Shown in pieces: positions 1-12,300 of a stretch of DNA of 19,455 bases. The stretch is from assembly GCA_003573635.1 (NCBI GenBank), contig QUTJ01031790.1, forward strand, positions 1-19,455, in the 5' to 3' direction. This DNA comes from Goniomonas avonlea. Lineage: Eukaryota > Cryptophyceae > Goniomonadida > Goniomonadaceae. A program made the position numbers and the translations under genes. The notes below the pieces were generated by a model, which saw nothing but the letters and a program-made list of their open reading frames with translations, did not search any database and was not told the origin of the DNA. Numbering within the stretch: the first letter of the stretch is position 1; every line of letters begins with the position of its first letter.

Positions 1-330
1 GCGGCGCTGGCGGTCGGCGACAAGGTCACCATCACTGGGCTCACAGGGACCTTGACTCCGGACAGCACCAACCTCGCGGTGACGGACGCAGGCACCGTGT
101 TCGAGACCACCGGCCGCGCCTGGACGCAGAATACGGGCACGCTGGTGCTGACGACGCGGGCGGTCATGCCTTCCGCCACATCGACCGTGATCAGCATCAC
201 GGTCACGAATGGGTTTTCATCGACGCAGGCACTTCCACTGCCGTCGCTGTTCGCGACTGGCTCCTCACCCATCAGGGTCGAGCAGCTGCAGACGACCAAC
301 TTTGGCGCCTTTACTGCCCCTGCCGCCACC
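1..330 (+). repeat. Unit R0, C-terminal 110 residues
   Basis: Entered just before the GD motif (Gly 16, Asp 19). Carries GDKVTITGLTG, TPDSTNLAVTDAG and an exact WTQNTGTLVLT at 121. Its loop (TDAGTVF.TTG) closely matches that of distant unit R28. Confidence 0.9.
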
Positions 331-3300
331 TGGACCACCAAATCCGTGTCTGAAAGCTCTGCCGTTCGTGGAGCCTTCAACGCAGTCAGTTTCGTGCTGA
401 GGCCGAGTGCTACGCTGGGCGGCGGCGACCTCGTGACCATCGCCGGGCTGCTGGCCTCGCAGACAGCCGACGCCGCCAGCATCGTGGTGACGGGTGGGAT
501 ATTCTCTGGCACTGGGGCGTGGACTCGAAACACGGGCACCCTCGTCCTGACGACCGCGTCGGCCATGCCGAACAACGCTGACACCTCGTTCTCCATCACC
601 CTGACCAACCCTGCGCTGGAGCAGAACCTGGGCACCCCGCCGACTGTCTCGGCCACTGGTGCAGTCCCCATTGCTGCCGCTGCGATGACCTTCACCGGCG
701 CGGGTGTGCTGAAGGCGCGCACACCGGAAACGGCAACTTGGACACAGAAAACCATCGCAGAAGCCACCACTGTTCAAGGCAAGACCAACCAAATCACTCT
801 GAGTGTCGAGCCCTCCGTCGCCCTCGTCGCTAATGACCGGATTACTCTGTCAGGTCTGACAGGCACAGTGACACCTGACAGCACGAGCGTGGCTTTGACT
901 GGCGCTGCTGGGGTGTTCACTGGCAATGTGGGAACATGGACCCAGAACACCGGCACACTGGTGCTCACCGTGGCTGCCGGCCAGACTGTCCCGACCGGGT
1001 CATTGACCGCCGTCTCGTTCTCGATCGTGAACCCGCAGGCAACGCAGACGGCGGTGACTCCTTCCGTCTCGGCCGTGGGTGCTTCTCCGATTGCAGCGAC
1101 GGCGCTGACCGCCGTCCTCACCTCCGCGACTGCACCTGCTGCGTGGACGACAATGACAGTGTGGGAGAGCTCGGTGACGCAAGGCGCACTCAACACGCTC
1201 ACCTTCACTCTCAAGCCCTCGGCTGACCTGCTGGTGGCTTCTGCGGATATCATCACGATCACGGGTCTCCTGGGCACCCAGACTCCGGACCAAACCAATC
1301 TTGCAGTCTCGGGTGCCGCATCGGCAACCGTCGGGAGCACAGGCGCGTGGACCCAAAACACAGGGACCCTCGTGCTGACTGTGGGGACCACGGTTGCGAG
1401 CGGCGCGGACAACGTGCTGTCGGTTGTGCTTGTGAACAGTGCTGCCTCTCGCACAGGCGCCCCGGCGCAGGTCTACGCCACGGGAGGCACTCCGATGCTC
1501 AAGGCTTCAACCGCCGCCTCCATTCTCGGCGCGGCTGCGGCTGCGGCGACCTGGGCTGTCCGAACGAGTGCGGAGAGCTCAACCGTACAAGGCGCATTCA
1601 ACACCCTCACGCTCACGCTGCGCCCCACCCGGACACTTGCTGTCGGAGACCGAATCACTGTTTCGGGCCTCACTGGGACGGGGACTCTGGACTCGACCAC
1701 CTTGGCCGTGTCCGGGGCTGCCTCGGCCTCCGTCGGAAGTGCGGGTGTGTGGACAAAGAGCACCGGCACCCTTGTCCTGACGGCCACCTCAACCATCTCT
1801 CACTCCGCCGACAGTGTCTTCACCGCGGTGTTCTTCAATCCGACGTCCTCTCAGACTGCTGTGACCCCGACCGTGTCGGCCTCAGGGTCAAGCCCGATCC
1901 CAGCAGCGGCAATGAGCACGGCAGTGCTCGGAGCGGCGACCGCGGCCACGGGCACGTGGACCACCAAGACCTCTGCGGAAAGCTCTGTCCTGCAGGGTGC
2001 ACCGAATACGCTGACGTTGACTCTGAAACCCAGCGCTCAGTTAACGGCCGGGAGCAAGATCACCATCACCGGCTTGATGGGGTCACAGACCCCGGATAGC
2101 GCTGATCTTACGACGGTTACCTACTCCGCCGCCGTGCTCGAGTCCTCGGGTCGCGCCTGGACGCAAAACACTGGAACGTTGGTTCTGACTGTCGCGGCTG
2201 GGCAGGTCGTGGACGCAACCGTTGATACAGTCGTCACTGTCGTCCTCCTCAATCAGCTGTCCTCCCGACTCGCCATCAAGCCCTGGGTGTCTGCGACCGG
2301 GTCGAGCTCCACCCCGTCACAGGAAATGTCTGCTGGCATTCTCAGCGCAGCCACCGCAGCGACGGCGACGTGGCTGACCAAGATCGTGCGGGAGTCCTCC
2401 ACCTACAAGGCGGCGTTCAACACGCTGACCTTCAGCATCCAGCCGAGCTCGAACCTCCCTGCTGGACACCTGATCACAATCGCGGGGTTGACGGGCACTC
2501 AGACACTGGACTCCGCCTCGCTCGCGGTCACCGACACTGCTGGTCAGTTTGGTGGTGCGGGCGTCTGGACCCAGAACACCGGGACCCTGGTGCTCACTGC
2601 GGCCAGCGCCGTCAACACTGGGGCAGACTCGATCTTTTCCGTCGTGCTGCTCAACAGCAAGACCAGTCAGACCGCGGTCGCTCCCACGGTGCTCGCGTCT
2701 GGGCCCACTCCTGTTTTGTCTGCAACCATGGTGGCGTCTGCCGGAAGCGCACAGGTACTCGCTGCTGACGGTCGTATGACGGGCTTGTGGACCACCAAAA
2801 CAGTCAGCGAGAGCAGCACGACCCGCGGGGCAGTGCCGAATACGCTGACCTTGACGTTCCGCCCCACCGTGGCCATGGCGCCCGCTGACACCATCACAGT
2901 TACGGGCCTGACGGGTACGCAAACCATGGACGCGGCCACTTTGACTGTGAGCGGCGCTGGCGCCAATCCTGGCTATTTTGCGAGCAGCGGCGCGTGGACG
3001 CAGAACACCGGCACGCTGGTGCTCACTGTCGCTGCTGGCCAGGCAATCTCCAGCTCGGCGGACACTGTGATCACGATTGCGCTCAGCAACCCGCACGCCG
3101 CCCAGACGGCGGTCCTGGCCAGCATCTCCGCGTCGGGGAGCGCGCCCATCCCGGTGACGGCCATGAGTGGCGCTGTGCTGGGCGCTGCGGCTGCCCCTGC
3201 GACGACCTGGACCACCAAGGGTGTGCACGAGAGCTCCACAACGCAGGGGGCGATCAACACGCTCACGTTCACGATCCGTCCTTCTGCGACGCTGGCTGCT

Positions 3301-6300
3301 GGGCACACTGTCACCATCTCCGGCATGACAGGCACGCGGACTGTCGACAGTGCAGCTCTTGCTCTCGCCGGCGGTGTGTTCGGTGCGGCGGGCGTGTGGA
3401 CCCAGAACACTGGGACGCTTGTCCTCACCTCGACCGGGGCGGTGGTCCACACGGCGGACACAGTGTTCGCGATTGAGCTTGTGAACAAGGGCGTGAACGC
3501 CACGGTGCAGTCCGCCGTGACCCCGACCATCTCAGCCTCCGGGACCCTACCGGTGGCCCCCGCCGCAATGTCGACTGCTGTCCTCGCGGCTGTGAGCAGT
3601 CCTGAGACGACTTGGCGCACGGCGCTCAACGCTGAGAGCTCGCCTTTGCAGGGCGGGAGCAACACCCTGACTTTCACGATCAGGCCGTCTGTTTGGCTCG
3701 AGGCGGGCAGCACTGTGACAGTGATGGGGCTGACTGGCACTCAGACTGCGACCGCGGCCGCGATGACAGTGACTGGCGCGGGTGCTGCTGTGTTTGGGAG
3801 CACCGCGTCGTGGAATCAGGTGTACGGCACCCTCGTGCTGACCGTCGCGCCTGGCAAGCAGATCGTGAACAACCTCGACGTTGTGTTTGCAGTCGTGGTC
3901 ATCAACCCAGCCTCCGCTCAGCGCGGTGGCGTGACACCTGCTGTTGCTGCTTCTGGCTTGAGGCCGGTACCCCCCGTCAGTTTCCCAGTGAGCGTCCTCT
4001 CGGCCGGCCGGGTCCCGTCTGCCCAGAACCCGCTCGCGTCGTTCGTCACGGCTCGGGTCACGGAGTCCTCGACCACGCGCGGTGCGTTCAACACGCTGAC
4101 GTTCACTTTCCGACCAACCGTTGCGCTCGCTTCTGGTCAGCAGCTCCGCATCTTCGACCTCCCTGGCTCGCAGACATCAAACGCAGCGGCGCTTTCTGTC
4201 ACTGGCGGGGTGTTCGGAGGCACCGGCTCGTGGACACATAGTCCCGGCACCTTGTTGCTCACTGCTGCTTCCACCGTGACCAGCTTGACTGACACAGTGA
4301 TATCCTTCACACTGATCAACCCCTCTCGCCCCCAGGACCAAACGACCCCAATGATCGAAGCGCTTGGAGCCAACCCTATCGTCCGGACTTCGTTCAACGC
4401 AGCTGTGCTTGGCGCTGGGGGGCGCACGACCGCGTCCTGGGCGGAGAAATCTGTCGCTGAGAGCACCTTCGAGAAGTCGACGCAGAACAAAATTTCTTTG
4501 TGGTTCCGCCCCACCAGGCCGCTGGCTGCCGCGGACACCATCACGATTGCGGGGCTGGTGGGGTCGCAGACCGCGGACAGCGCGACCTTGGCTGTGGTCG
4601 GTGACAACAGTGTATTCGGCAGCAGCGGCGCGTGGACGCAGAACACTGGTACTCTGGTGCTCACGGTGGCAGCCGCTAAGACCGTGACCAGCACGGCGGA
4701 CACTGTGATTGCGATCACGCTCCTCAACTCGGCCGCCGGTCAGACTGCCGTCGCTCCCACCATTGTAGCGCACGGCAGCATGCCAGTTCCCTTGGCTACA
4801 ATGGCCCCTGCTGTGCTCGGAGCGAGTGGCACCACATTTACCACCAAAATCCTCACGGAGAGTTCCTCCCTTGCCGGTGGTGCGAACACTTTGACGTTCA
4901 GCCTCAAGCCCAGCGCGGTCTTGGCTGCCGGCGATTTGCTGACAGTGAGCGGCCTCACTGGAACGCAGACGCCCGACAGCAGCATCGGGCTGCCGCTAAT
5001 TGGAACTGAGGTGTTCAGGAGCAGCGCTTGGACCGCCAACACCGGCACGCTGGTCCTCAAGGTGCAGGCTGGCCGCACGGTGGTGAGCCATGCCGAGACA
5101 GTGTTTGCTGTGGTTCTCGTAAACAAGGCGACGTCGCAGACTGCTGTTGAGGCTACGATCTCTGCTGTCGGATCGAGGCCGATCCCTGCGTCCGCCATCA
5201 CCGTGTCCAAGGTCCTGGGGGCGTCCGTCGCGACGCTTGCTGCCTGGAATGTGAAAACTGTGTCTGAAACCTCCACCGTGCAGGGGCAGCTCAACACGCT
5301 CTCATTCTCCATCCGGCCCACCATCGCGCTGGAGGTCGGCGACGTAGTCACGGTCGCAGGTTTGATCGGCTCCCTGACCCCCAGCACACCCCACATCCCG
5401 ATCGCGGACGTTGCTGGCGTCTTTGGCTCGGGTGCAGCCTGGGTCCAGAGCACCGGCACGCTCACGCTGACGGCGAGGAAGTCTGTGCCAAGGGACTCCG
5501 ACACCGTGTTTTCCCTCGTCCTGCTCAACAAATTGACAGCCCAGGCTGCTCAGACCGTGACCATCGGCGCTTCGGGGTTCGTCTCCATCGCCCCGGTGGC
5601 CATGTCGACCACCGTTATGTCCGCGGCCTCAGCAGCGACTGCGACGTGGACCACCAAGTCCAACTCCGAGTCATCAACCACGCAGGGAGCGACCAACGTG
5701 ATCACTCTCAGCTTACAGCCGTCCGCCACGCTGGTCGCGGGCGACAAGATTACTGTCACGGCCCTGGCTGGGACTTTGACAGCGAGCAGTGAGCTCCCCG
5801 TCACGCAGGCCTCGGCGATTTTCGGGTCTGTGGGTGTCTGGACTAACGCGGGCACTATGGTTCTGACCGTTGCTGAGGGCAAGACTCTCCCAACGGGTGT
5901 CGACACCGCTGTGTCCTTCTCACTCCTGAACAAAGCTGGGGCCTCGGTCGCTGCCACACCGTCGATTTCTGCCAACGGCGCGACTCCGATCGCCGCCGCG
6001 GCCATGACTTCGCTGATCCTGGGCGCGGCGACTGCACCCGCGACCTCGTGGACAACCAGGACTGTCGCTGAGTCCTCTGTCACGCAGGGGAGCTACAACA
6101 CCATCACCTTCACCATCAAGCCGAGCGCGTCGATCGCGGGCGGTGACCGCATCTCCATCACCGCACTGACCGGCACTGCGACGCCTGACAACTCCCGCCT
6201 CCCTGTCACCGACACAGCCTCGCAGTTCAACAGCGTCGGCGTTTGGACAAACTCTGGCACCCTGGTGTTGACTGTGGCAACGAGCGTCAGCAACGCTGCC

Positions 6301-9300
6301 AACAGCGTTTTCAGCATTGTTTTGGTCAACAAGGGGTCCGCGAGCGCCATCACGACTCCGACTATCTCGGCGACTGGCGCCGGTCCGGTGCCGCCCACTG
6401 CCATGAGCGCCGGGATACTGAACGCGGGGGCGCCTGCCACAGAAACGTGGGCGGTGAAGATTAACACCGAGAGCTCGGCCCGCCAGAACGGCCTCAACAC
6501 GCTGACGTTTGTGATCCAGCCCAACACCGCCGGGTTGGCTTCTGGCGACCTGATCACGGTGGCTGGTCTCACCGGCACACAGACGCCCAGTTCCACGAGG
6601 TTTCCCTTGCGCGGGCTTGGGCAGTACAATCCGGAAGCTATCTGGACGCAAGACACGGGCACGTTAGTTCTGACTGTGGCCACCTCGGTGCCGAGCGGCT
6701 CCCTGTCGTCGTTCGCCGTCACAGTGGTCAACAAGGGCGCATCTCAGACTGCTGTCACGCCCACTGTCTCTGCGTCTGGAAGTAACCCGATCGGCCAAGC
6801 AGCCATGAGTACTGCAGTGCTTGAGGCGTCCTCAAACCTTCAAGAGGCTACCTGGACGACGAAGACGATTCACGAGGACAACGCGCTCAAGGCGCGCTCC
6901 AACGTACTGACGGTTACTCTTCGGCCCAGTGTTGTGCTCACGGAGCTTGACACGATCACTGTTGCAGGACTGACCGGCTCTCTGACCCCGGATTCCAGCG
7001 CCGTGACGATTACTGAGGCCTCTGGGCGCTTCTCTGCGGGGACCTGGACTCAAAACACTGGGACGCTTGTCGTCCCAATCGCCGGGGGGAAGACCGTGCT
7101 GAGCAACGCGGACACGTCTTTCAGCTTCACGCTTTCCAACGGCTGGGCCACACAGACAGCGCGGACCCCAACGCTATCCGCCACGGGCGAGAGTCCTATC
7201 CTGCCGGCGCTTATGAGCAACGCTGTCCTTGCTGCGGATGGCCGCGCCTCGGGCTGGTGGATGACTCGCACGTTGACTGAGAGCTCAAGTGTGGCCGGCG
7301 CGCTCAACACGCTGACGCTAACTTTCCGTCCCTCGGTGACGCTGATCGCCGGGGAGGTCCTGACAGTCACAGGCATAACAGGCACTCGGACAGCCGACGC
7401 CCCTCTCAATACCTTGGATATCGCTGGCGCCGACGCCGCCAAGTTCCTGTCCAAGGGCTCGTGGGCAAAGTCCCCGGGCACGCTGACGCTTGCTCTCGCC
7501 ACAGGCCAGACGCTCTTGTCCACTGGCGATTACGTCGTGACGTGGATCGTGTCGAACCCGCTCGCCGCGCAGTCGGCTGTCACGCCTGTCTTGTCCTCCG
7601 GCGGCACCTTCGCCATCGCGCCGGCGGCTCTCCTCCAACCCGGGTCGACCTCCGCCGCGACCGTCCTGGGGGCGGGTACAGCAATGACTGCGACTTGGAT
7701 CTCCAAGACGCTCCTCGAGGGCTCGGGCACGCAGAACGCCGTGAACACCCTGACGTTCAGCCTCAGACCAAGCTCGGCGCTCGCGGCTGGGGACGTTGTT
7801 ACCGTCACCGGCCTCACTGGGTCCCAGACGGCTGATTCGCAGGCAGTAGTCGGCTCTGCCGTGTTTGGCAACACTGGAGCTTGGACACAGAACACTGGCA
7901 CTCTGGTGCTGACGGTGGCGACCGGGCAGACCATGCCGAACAACGCCGACACTGCCATCACCGTGGCGCTCACCAACGCTATGATGCCCAAGAAGCCTGT
8001 GATGCCCACCATCTCTGCATCTGGCTCGTCCCCCATCGCTCCTGTTACAGTGGCGACGCCTGTCCTTGCTGCCTCCGGTTGGCAGACGAATCGATGGGTC
8101 ACGAGCGCGCTGGGTGAGAGCTCGACGCTCGCCAGCGGGCTCAACACCCTGACGGTCACCCTGCAGCCGGCTGTTGCTCTTGTGGCTGGCGACCTTGTGT
8201 CGGTGTCTGGGCTGTTGGGCACACAATCCCCGGACAATGCGAACCTGGCCGTTGCAGGCGCGGCCGCCCCCCTGTTCAATAGCGTCGGCGCCTGGACGCA
8301 GAACACCGGGACCCTGCAGCTGACAGTGCTGACGGGGCAGACGGTTGTCAGCACCTCCGGGTCTGTGTTCACGTTTGTCCTCACCAACCCGGCGTCGTCG
8401 CAGGCTGCCGTCACGCCGTCCCTCTCTGCCTCGGGGGCCGCACCCGTCTTCGCAGTCGCGCCGACTCTGGCAACCGCAGGCATCCTCGCGGCCGCTGGGG
8501 GAGCCACTCTTCCCTGGATCACCAAGACCGTCTCGGAAAGCTCGACCACGCGTGGCGCGTTGAACACGCTCACGCTGCTCATTCGGCCCGAGGCCCCCCT
8601 TGCGATCGGCGACATGATCACGATCTCAGGCCTGACTGGTACGCAGACGCCAGACGTGACCAATTTGGCAGTTTCCGGGGCTGAGGCTGCGTCGGTATCA
8701 AGCGTGGGGGTGTGGACCAGGAGCTCTGGGACGATGGTTTTGACCTGTGCGGCTGCTATCTCGAGCAGCGCGGACTCGACACTCCAGTTCGTTTTAACCA
8801 ACCCGAACTCCGCCCAAACTGCAGTGGCTCCGATGCTTTGGGCCACAGGGTCCGTCCAGATCATCAAGCAGGCGGCCACAGCCGTGCTCGGGGCTGCGAC
8901 TGCGCCGACAGCCACCTGGACAACGAGCACGGTGACCGAGTCCTCCCTCGTGCAGGGCGGCTTCAACACGGTGCAGTTCACCCTCAGGCCGTCCTCGACA
9001 GTGACCAGCACAGGCACAGCGCTGACCATCGCTGGCCTCACTGGCACCCAAACGCCGGACTCGGCTACCCTAGCTGTCACCGGCGGGAGCTTCGGTGCCA
9101 CGGGCGTGTGGTCGCAAGCAGCCGGCACCCTCGTCCTCACTCCGACCACCAATATTCTCAACTCTGGCGACATCGTCTTCAGCATCAAGCTCCGCAATGC
9201 CCAGTCGGCTCGGCTCGCGGTCGCGCCCTCACTGCTCGTCACGGGGCCCGTCCCCATTGCGTTGAAGACACTCTCGACGACCGTCCTGAGCGCCACGCTC

Positions 9301-12300
9301 GCGCCCACAACATCGTGGACCCAGGCCCGGGTGCACGAGAGCTCCATCGTCGCTGGCCAGTTCAACACCCTCACCTTCTCCATTCTACCGAGCGTGGCCC
9401 AGGCTCTGAATGACCAGATCACCATCGCTGGCCTCAGCGGCAGCGAGACGCCGGACACAGCCGCGCTCGCGATTGCAGGCGGCGCGAACTACGGTAACAC
9501 AGCGGCGTGGACTCAGAACACGGGGACGCTGGTCCTGACTGTCGCAACGTCTGTGTCGAGCACCGCCATCGATTCGTTCTCCGTGACGATCTCCAACCCT
9601 CGTGCTGCCCAGGCTCCGAGGTCTCTGACCATTTCTGCTTCTGGCGCCGGGCCCGTGCCACCCGCGCAGATCCAGCACCTGCCTGTACTCGGCGCTGCCA
9701 CCGCGCCAGGCTCCTGGACCACTCGCAAGGTCGCCGAGTCCTCCACTCTCCCGAACGCCTTCAACACCCTCACGTTCACGCTCAAGCCCAGTGTCGCGCT
9801 CACGAACACCGCTCCCGGAGACAAAATCACCATCGCAGGCCTGACGGGGTCGCAGACACTGAGTAACGCGGCCCTCCCCGTCACCGATGTCGGTGGCCAG
9901 TTCGCCAGCGCGTGCGACTGGACGCAGTCCACTGGCACGCTTGTGCTCACTGTGGCAACCGCCGTGTCGACCTCGGCAGACAGCGTGTTCAGCGTCACGC
10001 TCACCAATCCACGGTGGGCGCAGTCTGCCCCTCAGGTCTTGGTGTGGGCCACGGGCTCCAACGGCGTTGCCGCCGACAACCTCGGCCCCGTCCTCGCTGC
10101 GGCTTCGGCCGTCACTGGAACCTGGACCACCAGGACCAACTCCCAGTCTTCCACTGAGGTCGGGGCGCTGAACACGCTGACGTTCAACCTGCGCCCAAGC
10201 AGCAGCCTCGTGGCCGGGACCCTGATCACCATCGCCGGGCTCACCGCCTCTCAGACGGCGGACAAGACCAACTTGGCGATCGGTGGCGCCGCCTCTGGGC
10301 TGTTCAACAGCCTTGGGTCCTGGACGAAAGACACGGGCGCCTTGGTTTTGACGGTCTTAGCGGGCCAGACCGTCAGCAGCGCCGTGGACAGCACCGTCAC
10401 TTTTGTCCTCACCAACCCAGACGCGAGCCAAACAGCAGTGTTCCCGCAAATCTGGGCCACCGGCACAGTCCCGATCGCCGAAGCTGCTTGTTCGACTGCC
10501 GTTTTCTCCGCAGACGGCGCCCAGTCTGCGTCTTTTTTGACGCTAGCTCTTGGCGAGTCCAGCTCGGTGCTCACTGCCCTCAACACGCTCAGCTTCACGC
10601 TCAGGCCGCTGGTGACGGTCAGCGCCGGCGACGTGATCACCATCACTGGCCTCACAGGTTCGGCCACTCCGGACTCTGCAACTCTCGCACTCTCCGGCGG
10701 AGGCGCTGGGATCTTTGGTTCCACTGCTCTTTGGACCCAAAGCTCCGGCAAGCTTGTGCTTACCTTGGGGGCATCTCAGACCCTGAGCAGCAGTGTGACG
10801 ACCGTTGTCTCTGTCACACTCTCCAACCCCGCGACTCCGCAAACCGCGGTGAGACCGTGGGTTTCCGTCACGGGCGCTGCCCGGATCCCTGCTGTCGCGA
10901 CGGCCCAGGCGGTGCTCGGGGCGGGAACCAAGCCGACTCCCACCTGGCTGCAGCGCTCATGCGCAGAGAGCTCCAGTGTGCGGGGCATCACCAACACCCT
11001 GCTCTTCTCATTCCGCCCGAGCTCGCAGCTGTCTGCCGGAGCTCAGATTACCATTTCTGGGCTCACTGGCACGCAGACCGCAGACAGCACCAACCTGGCG
11101 GTGACCGACGCTGGCGGGTTGTTCGGAGCGACCGGCGCGTGGACGCAAAGCACCGGCACTCTCGTTATGACTGCTGCTGCGACAATCAGCGCCGCCACGA
11201 CCTCGACCGTCTCCGTTGCTGTGACCTCCAGCGCCACATCGCAGGCCGCCAAAACGCCGACCATCGCGGTCACCGGAACGGTGTCGGTTGTGTCCTCCCC
11301 CATGACTTGCGAGCTTCTCGGCTCCTCGGGCGCTGCCCTGTTCTGGACCACAAAGACTGTGCATGAGAGCCTGACGGAGCAGGGCGGAAAGAACACCCTG
11401 ACGTTCACCATCAGACCAACGGTCGCCATGACCGCCCAGGACCAGGTGACCGTGTCCGGCCTGACGGGGACGCAGACTGCCGACAGCGCCAACCTCCCCA
11501 TCACTGACGCTGGCACTGTGTTCGCCACAACAGGCAAAACATGGACCCAGAACACCGGCACCCTCGTGCTGACCGTGACTGCGGCGCTGAGCTCGTCCTC
11601 CGACACAGTGTTCTCTGTGGTTCTCACCAATTCCGCCAGCGCGCAAAACGTCGTGACACCCTCCCTGTCCGCCACCGGCTCGCAACCTGTTGCGGCAACC
11701 GCCATGAGCGGCGCAGTTCTCGGTGCTGCCGTGACTCCAACCAACACCTGGCTGACGAAATCGAGTGCGGAGTCAAATACGATGCGAAGCGCCTGGAACA
11801 CGCTGACCTTCGTCATAAGGCCGAGCGTGCCCATCAGTGCGGGCGATATGGTCACGATTGCCGGTCTCACGGGGTCTGCGACGCAAACAGCCGCCGCTCT
11901 CACTGTGACGGGAGGTGTTTTCGGCGGGACTGGGTCGTGGACGCAGACCCCAGGGTCCCTAGTCCTCACTGTGGCTTCGACAATGGTCAGCACAGGCGGT
12001 GGCACGTCCTTCACCATCACGTTGATGAACCCGCTCGCGATCCAGACCGCTGTGACCCCAACTGTCTCAGCATCGGGGTCTGTGTCGATCCCTCCCGCTG
12101 CAATGTCTGCTGCAATCTTGGCTGGAAACGTGGCCCCAACCGCTGCGTTCACCACTAAGATTGTGGACGAGAGCTCGCTGGTCCGGGGCGCTGCCAACAC
12201 TCTGACCTTCACTCTTCGCCCGGACGCCACCCTGCCGCAAGGTGACAAGGTCACCATCACAAACATGCTTGGCACCCAGACTCCTGATGCCGCCGCTCTT

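Noticed and set aside
1347-2099. Plus-strand open frames in other phases (e.g. 1347-2099, 10488-11366, 16020-16703, 8712-9413)
   Set aside because: They overlap the full-length frame, are rich in Arg, His, Cys and Asp as expected of shifted GC-rich codons, and recur at equivalent positions of the units.
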